DNA from: Algoriphagus sp. A40
Lineage (GTDB): Bacteria; Bacteroidota; Bacteroidia; Cytophagales; Cyclobacteriaceae
Direction of reading: 5' to 3'
Length of the DNA: 64,000 bases
NCBI RefSeq assembly: GCF_002002735.1
Contig: NZ_MUNY01000032.1
Location: 27,915-91,914, forward strand
Shown: piece by piece, positions 9,156 to 17,600 of the stretch
Layout of the letters: each line of letters begins with the position of its first letter
Position numbering within the stretch: position 1 is the stretch's first letter
Translations under genes and position numbers: made by a program
The notes under the pieces: generated by a model
What the model saw: the letters and a program-made list of their open reading frames with translations, nothing else
Databases searched by the model: none
Told to the model about the DNA's origin: nothing

Positions 9156-9767
9156 ATGGAATTATTTAGCTTAGGTATTCGGTCGATCTTTATCGACAAT
9201 ATGATTTTCGCTTACTTCCTGGGAATGTGCTCATTTCTGGCAGTTTCTAAGAAGGTAAGTACAGCAATGGGGCTCGGTGCTGCGGTAGTATTCGTTCTTG
9301 GGGTTACTGTTCCTTTGAATTGGATTCTAAATGAGTTTGTCCTGAAAGAAGGAGCACTAACTTGGATCTCAGCGGGATTGGCAACAATTGATTTGTCATT
9401 CCTGAGATTTATCATGTTCATCGCTATTATTGCAGGTTTTACCCAGTTGGTAGAGATGGTTGTCGAAAAGTTCGCTCCTGCCCTTTATGGACAGTTGGGG
9501 ATCTTCCTTCCTTTGATTGCGGTAAACTGTGCGATCCTTGGGGGTTGTCTTTTCATGGCACAAAGAGATTATACGCTTGCTGAATCAGCCGTTTACGGAT
9601 TTGGTTCTGGCTTTGGGTTTATGTTGGCAATCGTTCTTTTGGCAGCTATCCGCGAGAGATTGAAATATTCTCACGTACCGAATGGTTTGAAAGGATTGGG
9701 TATTACCATGCTTTTGACAGGATTGATGGGAATTGCCTTCATGTCTTTCATGGGAATCGACTTGTAA
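9156..9767 (+). CDS. nqrE: Na+-translocating NADH:quinone reductase subunit E
   Basis: A 203-residue membrane subunit paralogous to NqrD with inverted topology. [13 protein letters not shown] and [17 protein letters not shown] carry the conserved cysteines. It is the last gene of this cluster: a terminator follows at once, and no nqrF, encoding the NADH-oxidising FAD/[2Fe-2S] subunit, lies downstream. Confidence 0.95.
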   Translation: MELFSLGIRSIFIDNMIFAYFLGMCSFLAVSKKVSTAMGLGAAVVFVLGVTVPLNWILNEFVLKEGALTWISAGLATIDLSFLRFIMFIAIIAGFTQLVEMVVEKFAPALYGQLGIFLPLIAVNCAILGGCLFMAQRDYTLAESAVYGFGSGFGFMLAIVLLAAIRERLKYSHVPNGLKGLGITMLLTGLMGIAFMSFMGIDL

Positions 9768-9785
9768 TAGAAAATTCCTTTAAGA

Positions 9786-9820
9786 AAGAAGCTCTGAAGT
9801 ACTACTTTGGAGCTTTTTTC
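9786..9820 (+). terminator. Rho-independent terminator of the nqr operon
   Basis: An AAGCTC...GAGCTT stem with inner AAGT/ACTT pairing is followed by a run of T (TTTTTTCTTTTT), 18 bp after the nqrE stop. Confidence 0.75.
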
Positions 9821-9891
9821 TTTTTAGCGGTAGAAGCCTTTCACCCCAGAGTTTTTATCTTAAAGTCTCGTAAACCTCGAACCCAAAAACT

Positions 9892-10521
9892 ATGAAAAAA
9901 TTATTTGCATTACTTGTCCTTTGCTCCATCTCCCTTGCCGCTTTTCCCCAAAAAGGAGAATGGGTAGAACTTTTCAATGGGAAAAATCTGGATGGATGGA
10001 AACTAACAACTGATAGCCCTTCTTCCTTTACCGTTGAAGATGGTGTGATCAAAGTGGCTGGCCCCCGCGCCCACGCATTTTATGATGGGCCGGTAGGCAA
10101 CCATGATTTCAAAAATTTCGAAATGAAAGTGGAGGTAAAGACCATGCCAAAGGCCAATTCAGGCATCTTCATCCATACAAAATATCAGGAAACCGGCTGG
10201 CCTGGGATTGGATACGAAATCCAGGTAAACCAAAGCCACGGTGATTGGAGAAAGACAGGAAGTGTATATTCCTTTCAAGATGTGAAAGAGGTATTTGTGA
10301 AAGACGGCGAATGGTATACAGAGGAAGTCATTGTGAAAGATGGCAAGATCACTGTCAAAGTAAACGGAAAAACGATCAATGAATACACAGAAGCTGAGGA
10401 TACAAAAAGAGCAGGAAACCTGGGTGATAAAAAACTCAGCTCCGGTACTGTTGCCTTGCAAGCCCACGATCCCGCGAGTGTGATCTACTATCGAAGTGTT
10501 AAGGTGAAGCTATTGGATTAA
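9892..10521 (+). CDS. Secreted DUF1080 (3-keto-disaccharide hydrolase-like) protein
   Basis: A 209-residue protein with an N-terminal signal peptide (MKKLFALLVLCSISLAAF). The body matches the DUF1080 beta-sandwich fold: WVELFNGKNLDGWK at the start, SGIFIHTKYQETGWPGIGYEIQV in the middle (only parts needed for the call) and SGTVALQAHDPASVIYYR near the end. Related proteins act on 3-keto-glycosides or serve as laminin-G-like carbohydrate-binding modules; the substrate is unknown. Monocistronic, between the nqr terminator and its own terminator at 10542-10574. Confidence 0.85.
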   Translation: MKKLFALLVLCSISLAAFPQKGEWVELFNGKNLDGWKLTTDSPSSFTVEDGVIKVAGPRAHAFYDGPVGNHDFKNFEMKVEVKTMPKANSGIFIHTKYQETGWPGIGYEIQVNQSHGDWRKTGSVYSFQDVKEVFVKDGEWYTEEVIVKDGKITVKVNGKTINEYTEAEDTKRAGNLGDKKLSSGTVALQAHDPASVIYYRSVKVKLLD

Positions 10522-10541
10522 AATTCCTTGTTTTAGATTAG

Positions 10542-10574
10542 AATGCCTGATCTTTTCGATTAGGCATTTTTTTT
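10542..10574 (+). terminator. Rho-independent terminator
   Basis: AATGCCTGATC pairs with GATTAGGCATT around TTTTC and is followed by eight T residues, just after the DUF1080 gene. Confidence 0.8.
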
Positions 10575-10599
10575 GACCAATTGAATCAAACCACCTGAC

Positions 10600-11157
10600 A
10601 TGAAATTTACCTATAACCGAGTTCTTTCCTACTTTTTTAGAGGACTTCTCGTTCTCACACCCTTGGCTGTCACATCTTATGTCATTTATGCCATTTTCAT
10701 TTTTTTGGATGGGCTGATTCCTGTTCCTTTTCCTGGAATCGGAATTTTGATGGTTCTTGGCCTGATCACTTTTGTCGGCTACCTGGCAAGTCTATTCTTT
10801 ACCAAGCCGCTCTTTGAATGGTTTGAAAGAGGAGTTTTCAAGATCCCCCTAGTCAACTTGCTTTATACCAGTATCAAAGATTTGATGGGTGCATTTGTGG
10901 GAGATAAGAAAAAATTCAGTTCTCCTGTCATTGTCCAAATCAGTGACACGATGGCAAGACTCGGATTTCTTACCCAGGAGGATTTGAGTGTCATTGAGGA
11001 ACCGGAGTTTGTTGCGGTATATTTTCCCCACAGTTACAATGTTTCCGGTAATGTTTTCCTCGTAAAAAGGGATCGTGTCAAGCCGCTGAAAGGCGTGAAA
11101 AGTTCGGACGTGATGAAGTTCATGGTTTCCGGCGGAGTGTCACCTTTGGAGCATTAA
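10600..11157 (+). CDS. DUF502 family membrane protein
   Basis: A 185-residue protein with two N-terminal membrane helices (around 12-35 and 45-65) and a soluble C-terminal domain. The LYTSIKDLMGAF segment and the PHSYNVSGNVFLV region are typical of DUF502. Function is not established. Its stop overlaps by 4 bp the 3' end of the convergent selD, so the two transcripts run into each other without an obvious terminator. Confidence 0.85.
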   Translation: MKFTYNRVLSYFFRGLLVLTPLAVTSYVIYAIFIFLDGLIPVPFPGIGILMVLGLITFVGYLASLFFTKPLFEWFERGVFKIPLVNLLYTSIKDLMGAFVGDKKKFSSPVIVQISDTMARLGFLTQEDLSVIEEPEFVAVYFPHSYNVSGNVFLVKRDRVKPLKGVKSSDVMKFMVSGGVSPLEH

Positions 11158-12194
11158 ATCACTTCCACCATAAATTCTCCTTTGGCCTTAAACCGGCCTA
11201 TTTCCCAAATAGGTTGATTTTCGAGTTTCATTGTCTCTTCAAACCAAGCTTTGTTTTCCTCAGCTACGGCGATTAATAAACCACCGCTAGTTTGTGGGTC
11301 GCAAAGCTTCACCAGATCCATCCCCACCACACCTTTGATTTTGGTGTTGTAGGCGTTCCAGTTTCGATAGGTGTTGTCTGGAAAAATGAACTGATTGATG
11401 TATTCTTGGATGCCTTCGATCAGAGGAAGGTTCCCGATTTCTATTTCCGCAGATAGTCCAGCTCCCTCGGCCATCTCGATCAAATGCCCCAAAAGTCCAA
11501 ATCCTGTTACATCTGTCATGGCATGGACTTCTTCGTGATTACCCAAGATCGTTCCTACGGAATTCAATTTACAGGCTGTGTCAAGTAGATTGAGGTAATC
11601 CTGATCTTTGATTTTTTGCCTTTTCAGCGCAGTTGCCAAAACTCCGATTCCAAGAGGCTTGGTTAGAAAAAGTAAATCTCCAGGCTTTCCTCCTTTATTG
11701 GTTTTGATTTTTCTTGGGTGGATGATTCCATTTACAGAAAGCCCGAAAATCGGATCTTTTGCTGCAATGGAGTGCCCGCCTGCCAGCTCGATCCCGGCGA
11801 GTTTACAGATGCTTTTGGCACCTTCCAGCACTTTTGCCGCCAATTCCGGAGCGATTTTTTCTACCGGCCAGCTCAAAATAGCATTCGCGAAAACCGGTTT
11901 TCCACCCATTGCATAAACATCCGAAATGGCATTGGCAGCTGCAATTCTTCCAAAATCATAAGGGTCATCTACTATTGGAGTAAAAAAATCCACCGTATTG
12001 ATCACCGCCAAATCATCCGAAACCTGATATACTGCAGCGTCGTCTTTGTGGGAATTTCCCACCAAAAGATTCGGGTCATTTTGGGAAAAGGAACCACTTG
12101 AACTCAGGATTTGATCCAGGATGGCTGGGGCGATTTTGCAGCCGCAGCCTGATCCTTCACTCCATTCAGTGAGTCTGGTAGGTTGATTTTCCAT
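11154..12194 (-). CDS. selD: Selenide, water dikinase (selenophosphate synthetase)
   Basis: A 346-residue enzyme making selenophosphate from selenide and ATP. The active-site segment GSGCGCK has Cys17 where some homologues have selenocysteine, followed by the conserved lysine (20). DDAAVYQ, DFFTPIVDDPYDFGRIAAANAISDVYAMGG-type and DVTGFGLLGHL motifs follow (cited in part). It starts 29 bp inside the end of mnmH and is the downstream gene of the pair, so its product probably feeds MnmH rather than selenoprotein synthesis; no selA, selB or selC is in the window. Confidence 0.95.
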   Translation of the reverse strand: MENQPTRLTEWSEGSGCGCKIAPAILDQILSSSGSFSQNDPNLLVGNSHKDDAAVYQVSDDLAVINTVDFFTPIVDDPYDFGRIAAANAISDVYAMGGKPVFANAILSWPVEKIAPELAAKVLEGAKSICKLAGIELAGGHSIAAKDPIFGLSVNGIIHPRKIKTNKGGKPGDLLFLTKPLGIGVLATALKRQKIKDQDYLNLLDTACKLNSVGTILGNHEEVHAMTDVTGFGLLGHLIEMAEGAGLSAEIEIGNLPLIEGIQEYINQFIFPDNTYRNWNAYNTKIKGVVGMDLVKLCDPQTSGGLLIAVAEENKAWFEETMKLENQPIWEIGRFKAKGEFMVEVI

Positions 12195-13221
12195 GGTATT
12201 GGGATTTCGATTTAAGTAAAAGGTCTACTTGCTCTTCAAGTGTTTTGCCACCTAGGTCCAGAATTTTAGTCTTGCCCTCTTCATGTCTGGAAAGGTCAAA
12301 CTCGTAGGTTTTGTCGTAATAGATCATCAGGTTGGAAATCCAGGAATGATAGTCTTTGGCCAGAATGGCCTCGATCGCCAGCTGGGTTCTGAGTCCTCCA
12401 AGCCGCTTTTGCAGTCGCTTAACTGCTAAAATTAACGCTTCCTCAGGGAGGATTCCGTACTCTTCGGCAATATGTGTGATCCGTTCTTCTGGTGATTTTT
12501 GGATATCAAAGAGCAGGCATTTTGTCATTTGTTCATAAAAACCATCCGGAAGAATAATCCTCCCGATTTTACGGCTTTCGTTTTCCACCCACAGGGGAAG
12601 TTGGGAATCCATCAGCCTGAGTTGCTCCGCCATTAGATTTTCAAACTGCTCCACAGTAGGCTGAGGAGGAAGACCAATAGATCCAAAGGAAGATCCCCGG
12701 TGATTGGCAAGCCCTTCGAGATCGAATACTTGCTCGCCTTTCTCCTGAAGTTTTTTTAGCAAAACGGTTTTTCCAACCCCGGTTTTTCCTCCCAAAACGA
12801 TAAGGGTTCGGTCTTTTCTGACTTCAGCAAAAGTAAAAGTCCGGTAAGTTTTATATCCTCCCTTTAGCCTGTAAACTTCAAATCCAACCATGCTAAGCAG
12901 CCAAGACAATATTTGACTTCTCATTCCTCCCCGCCAGCAATAAACAATGATTTTTTTCTCCGGAAATTGAGTTCGGGCCTTTTTGAGGATTTCATGAAAC
13001 CTCGGGCCGACGAGTTCAAATCCTTTGATGGTGGCTTCTTCGGAGCCCTTTTCCTTGTATAGTGTGCCGACTACTTTGCGTTCCTCATTGTTCAGAATCG
13101 GAAGATTATATGCGCTTGGAATATGGCTTTGGGCAAACTCACCCTCACTTCGCGCATCGAGCATGGGGATTTGCCCGCGAAGCTTCCACAACTCTTCTAA
13201 TGAGATCAGTTTTTCGGCCAT
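12166..13221 (-). CDS. mnmH: tRNA 2-selenouridine synthase
   Basis: A 351-residue fusion of an N-terminal rhodanese domain (catalytic Cys95 in VYCWRGGMRS) and a C-terminal P-loop domain (GGKTGVGKT, 144-152). It converts 2-thiouridine to 2-selenouridine at the wobble position of tRNAs for Lys, Glu and Gln using selenophosphate. LDARSEGEFAQSHIPSA is the usual rhodanese entry motif. Overlaps selD by 29 bp, implying a dedicated two-gene selenium-use operon. Confidence 0.94.
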   Translation of the reverse strand: MAEKLISLEELWKLRGQIPMLDARSEGEFAQSHIPSAYNLPILNNEERKVVGTLYKEKGSEEATIKGFELVGPRFHEILKKARTQFPEKKIIVYCWRGGMRSQILSWLLSMVGFEVYRLKGGYKTYRTFTFAEVRKDRTLIVLGGKTGVGKTVLLKKLQEKGEQVFDLEGLANHRGSSFGSIGLPPQPTVEQFENLMAEQLRLMDSQLPLWVENESRKIGRIILPDGFYEQMTKCLLFDIQKSPEERITHIAEEYGILPEEALILAVKRLQKRLGGLRTQLAIEAILAKDYHSWISNLMIYYDKTYEFDLSRHEEGKTKILDLGGKTLEEQVDLLLKSKSQYHGKSTYQTH

Positions 13222-13238
13222 TTGGGCATGAAGATAAA

Positions 13239-13267
13239 AAAAGCCGCAAAGATTTCTTTACGGCTTT
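13239..13267 (-). terminator. Rho-independent terminator of trxA
   Basis: On the minus strand AAAGCCGTAAAG pairs with a CTTTGCGGCTTT-type arm and is followed by T residues, 22 bp past the trxA stop and before mnmH. Confidence 0.75.
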
Positions 13268-13289
13268 CTGATCTAAGTGTAATTAAGAA

Positions 13290-13610
13290 TTAAAGTTGTG
13301 CGTCCAGCTTTTGAGCCAAAACAGCTTTAGGAACTGCTCCGATTTGCTTGTCAACGATCTGTCCGCCTTTGAAGAAAAGCAGGGTAGGTATTGAGCGGAT
13401 TCCGAAAGCTTGCGCTACGGATGGATTAGAATCCACATCCACTTTACCGATTACTGCTTTGCCTTCATATTCTGATGCCAGTTGCTCCACTACGGGACCG
13501 ATCATTTTACATGGTCCACACCATTCTGCCCAGAAGTCAACCAAAACCGGCTGATCTCCAGAGATGATATCCTCAAAGTTAGCATCAGTGATTTCTATTG
13601 CTTTTCCCAT
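13290..13610 (-). CDS. trxA: Thioredoxin
   Basis: A 106-residue classical thioredoxin with the redox motif WCGPC (Cys31 and Cys34) in DFWAEWCGPCKMIGP, and the cis-proline in the IPTLLFFKGG loop. A cytosolic disulfide reductant serving ribonucleotide reductase, PAPS reductase and peroxiredoxins. The normal length and lack of a signal peptide argue against a periplasmic thioredoxin-like protein. Confidence 0.95.
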   Translation of the reverse strand: MGKAIEITDANFEDIISGDQPVLVDFWAEWCGPCKMIGPVVEQLASEYEGKAVIGKVDVDSNPSVAQAFGIRSIPTLLFFKGGQIVDKQIGAVPKAVLAQKLDAQL

Positions 13611-13739
13611 TTTATTCTTTGATTAATTGATTTCTAATTTTCAAATATATCAGCAAAAGTGGATTAGCAGGCAATAAGTTCCGGGGCCTTGGAAATATTT
13701 GTCTATGAGCGATTGAAGAAATCAAAAACCTTCTTTGGA

Positions 13740-14519
13740 TCAATAATATTCAAAGGTTTTTCGCTCTGTTGGAACTGTTCCTAGGTACAGGTAATTGGTA
13801 ATTTCTTCTATCAGATTTCCATTTTCATCATACCCATACTCAAAAGCAGGTCTAAATTCAGGTCCCAGAAGCTGCAGGGATTTAGCAATAAGGAAGTTGC
13901 GACCATCATAATCATAGCGGTACCGATAAAATGGCTCTGTCATTCCACTTTGACGGTAATGTTCTTCCATGATTTGGGTTGATTGTCCTGTTTCATAATA
14001 ATATTCATGAAGATCAAAAAGAGTTTCTGTTCCTCTTCGATAGGAAATTTTTCTTCCATGTTGATCAAATTTGTAATGTGCGTATTGGGAATAATTGCCG
14101 TCTCTTCCCTGCATGACGTTGATCGTTTGATCATTATTTTCATAGAATCTTTTGAAATAATGAACAAAGACAAATCCCTCAGGTCCGGGGATATAGACAA
14201 CTGTCTGATCTAGTTTTCCATCTGCCAGATATTCATTTAAATAAACTCCGGCGGTATCCTGATCCGGAATTGTAACTCGCAAGAGTTCCCGTCCTTGAGT
14301 ATCGTAATAAAAATCAGTACGATATTGAAGAGTCTCGGGACCATAATAAAATGACTCACTTTTTAATTTGCCATCAGGAGTATCTAAAGGGCCGCTTAGT
14401 ACATTTCTAAGGAGAATTAGCTGTTCATCTGTAGGTTCTTGAACAGATGGATCCTCCAGATCAGAGCATCCGGCCAAAAAACTGAAACAGATCAAAATAA
14501 AAATTCTGAATAACTTCAT
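13740..14519 (-). CDS. Hypothetical lipoprotein with YD-like repeats
   Basis: A 259-residue protein with a lipoprotein signal peptide ending in the lipobox LAGC (Cys18). The mature part has repeated short blocks of the form YYDTQGRELL, YKFDQHGRKISY, YRYDYDGRNFL and YGYDENGNLIEE, which resemble the YD/RHS-type repeats often seen in Bacteroidota surface lipoproteins. No enzyme motif is visible. Monocistronic, and possibly outer-membrane anchored, though the residues after the cysteine (SDLEDP) do not clearly decide this. Confidence 0.7.
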   Translation of the reverse strand: MKLFRIFILICFSFLAGCSDLEDPSVQEPTDEQLILLRNVLSGPLDTPDGKLKSESFYYGPETLQYRTDFYYDTQGRELLRVTIPDQDTAGVYLNEYLADGKLDQTVVYIPGPEGFVFVHYFKRFYENNDQTINVMQGRDGNYSQYAHYKFDQHGRKISYRRGTETLFDLHEYYYETGQSTQIMEEHYRQSGMTEPFYRYRYDYDGRNFLIAKSLQLLGPEFRPAFEYGYDENGNLIEEITNYLYLGTVPTERKTFEYY

Positions 14520-14573
14520 AATTAAGCGTTTGACTATTAACGGTTAATTAAGGTAGTTATTTTACAAAAACAA

Positions 14574-14599
14574 AAAGGGAAACAAAATTGCTTCCCTTT
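14574..14599 (-). terminator. Rho-independent terminator of dnaE
   Basis: On the minus strand AAAGGGAA pairs with TTCCCTTT and is followed by TTGTTTTTG, 9 bp after the dnaE stop. Confidence 0.75.
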
Positions 14600-14607
14600 C
14601 TTAGTTT

Positions 14608-17600
14608 TCAAACTACTTTGTAAATCACTTCAGGGATTTTCTTGAGTTCTTTGATCATTTCGGCACTCGGATCGATGGTGAATTTCTTGGAAAAAAGCTC
14701 CAGAGCGATGTTTTCCTTTCTGTCGATGATATCAATGTAAAGTTTCGCGTCCCCTTTGTATTTGGCAGTGATGGCTTCGAGCTTTTCCATCAAATCCAGA
14801 GTCAAATTGTCCAGATCAATGTTCACACGAAGTCCTTTGATCATTTTTCCCCGCACTTCGCTAAGCAGCATCATGCTGATGATTTTGAATTCCACTTCAT
14901 TTTCATTCCCCCATTTTCTGGCTTCCACTTTTCCGGTCAAAAACACAAACCAGCCTGTCATAAAGTACTCTTTGAAGCGTACATAGTCATCTCCAAATAA
15001 AAAGAATGTGAACGAGCCATGGTAATCCTCTAGAGTCAAAGTGCCAAATGGCTTCCCTGTTTTGGTGGTGCGATGTGCAAAACTTGATACCGAGCCTGCT
15101 AGTTTCAATTCGTTTTTGCCTCTGAGACTTTCGAGGTCTGCCAAAGCAGTCAGAGGCGTATTGGTAAATGAGTCGATTTCGAGTTTGTATTGGTCCAAAG
15201 GGTGGCCGGAGATAAAGAGGCCGACCACTTCTTTTTCGATATTCAGCTGCTGAATCTGGGAGAAAGGCTCCATCGGTGGTACCGTCGGAGTCGGGATTTC
15301 CATATTTCCGATTCCACCTCCAAAAAGACTTACTTGGGCACTGTCTTCCTCCTGTTGCACTTTTTGGGCGTATTTCGTGGCTTTTTCGATTAGCGAAATG
15401 TCATTTTCAGGAGCTTCCAGGTACTGCCTTCTGTGATGTTCTTTGAAGCAATCAAAGGCTCCTGCCATGGCCAGTGCTTCCATGGTTTTTTTGTTGAGAG
15501 CTCGGGAATTGACTCTCTTTGCAAAGTCGAAGATGTTCTTGTAAGGGCCTTTTTTCTCCCGCTCTTTGATAATCTCGTCCACAGCAGCAGATCCTGCACC
15601 TTTGATAGCAGCCAATCCAAAGCGGATTTCTCCAGCTTGATTTACCGTAAATCCGCCCTTGGATTCGTTCACATCCGGCCCCGCGACTTTGATTCCCATC
15701 CGCTTGCATTCTTCCATGAAAAAGGTCACTTGCGTGATGTCATTCATGTTGTTGCTCAGCACCGAAGCCATGTATTCTGCCGGATAGTGGGCTTTGAGGT
15801 AGGCTGTCTGGTAGGCAATCCAGGCGTAGCAGGTCGAGTGGGATTTGTTGAAAGCGTAGGAGGCAAATGCCTCCCAGTCTTTCCAGATCTTTTCCAGTTT
15901 TTTTGCATCATGGCCTTTGGCAGAAGCCTGCTCTACGAACTTTGGCTTCATTTTGTCCAAAACATCTTTCTGCTTTTTACCCATCGCCTTTCTCAAAACG
16001 TCGGCCTCCCCCTTGGTAAATCCCGCCAGTTTTTGGGACAAAAGCATCACCTGTTCCTGGTAAACCGTGATTCCGTAGGTTTCTTCCAGGTACTCCTTCA
16101 TATCTTCCAGATCGTAGGTGATTGGCTCGGTTCCGTGTTTTCTTCGCACGAAAGATGGGATATATTCCAAAGGCCCTGGGCGATAGAGGGCGTTCATGGC
16201 GATCAAATCGGCAAAAACTGTCGGTTTCAATTCACGCATGTATTTCTGCATCCCGGCAGATTCATATTGGAAGATTCCGACCGTCTCACCTCTCTGGAAA
16301 AGCTCGTAAGTCTTGACATCATCGATGGGAAACACATCGGCATCCAGCTGGATACCGTGTCTTTCCTTCACGATTTTGATGGCATCTTTGATTAACGTAA
16401 GGGTTTTAAGGCCCAAAAAGTCCATCTTGAGCAATCCGGCGGCTTCCACAACTGAGTTGTCAAACTGAGTACAAACCATGTCTGAGTCCTTGGCCAGAGC
16501 CACCGGGACAAAGTTGGTGATGTCGCTCGGAGTGATGATCACCCCACAGGCGTGGATACCAAGATTCCGCACCGAACCCTCCAGCATGGCGGCTTGATTG
16601 ATGGTTTTGGCGGACTCATCCTGGCCTTTGGAGATCCGAATCAATTCATCCGCTTTGGCAATCATTTCACCTTGGCCATTCAGTTTTTCGGAAATTGCAG
16701 CGCGATTTCCTTGCAAAGCAAAAAGTGCTTTCAGTTTAATATCCGGTACCAGATTGGCTAATCTGCCTGCTTCTGCCAAGGGAAGATTCAATACTCTTGC
16801 AGTGTCCCGGATGGCGGACTTGGCCGCCATCGTACCGTAGGTGATAATTTGAGCGACTTGATTGGATCCATATTTTTTGATCACATAATCGATCACTGAC
16901 TGACGGCCTTCATCGTCAAAGTCAATGTCAATATCGGGCATGGATACCCGGTCAGGATTTAGGAATCTCTCAAATAGCAGGTTGTACTCAATCGGATCAA
17001 TGTTAGTGATGCCGGTGCAATAGGCTACTGCAGATCCTGCGGCAGATCCACGGCCAGGCCCCACAGAAACCCCCATTTTTCGGGCTTCTACGATGAAGTC
17101 CTGTACGATCAGGAAGTAACCCGGGTAGCCGGTTTTTTCTACGGTCGCAAGCTCAAAGTCCAGGCGTTCCTGTATCTCTGGTGTAATTTCCTTGTAGCGT
17201 TTTTTGGCACCTTCATAGGTCAGGTGGCGTAAGTAAGCATTTTCTCCGCGCTTGCCTCCGTCAACGGTATCTTCTGGATGGATGAATTCGGCTGGAATGT
17301 CAAATTTGGGCAGCAAAACTTCCCGAGCCAGCTTGTAAGCCTCGATTTTGTCTACAATCTCTTGGGTACAAATGATCGCTTCGGGAAGATCGGCGAAGAG
17401 TTTTTTCATTTCCTCGGGGGATTTGAGATAAAACTCATCGTTTGGAAAGCCGTATCGGAATTCCCTGCCGCGCTTCCCGATGTATTTTTTGGGTTTTTCA
17501 ACCAGTTCGCCGTCTTTCACGCAGAGCAAAATATCATGCGCTTTGGCATCGGCTTTATCATTGTAGTAGGTGTTGTTGGCAGCGAAATACTTCACATCGT

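Noticed and set aside
15433..16395. Open frame of 320 codons on the plus strand inside dnaE
   Set aside because: Antisense to the polymerase core, with Phe/His/Ser-rich composition typical of an antisense shadow.
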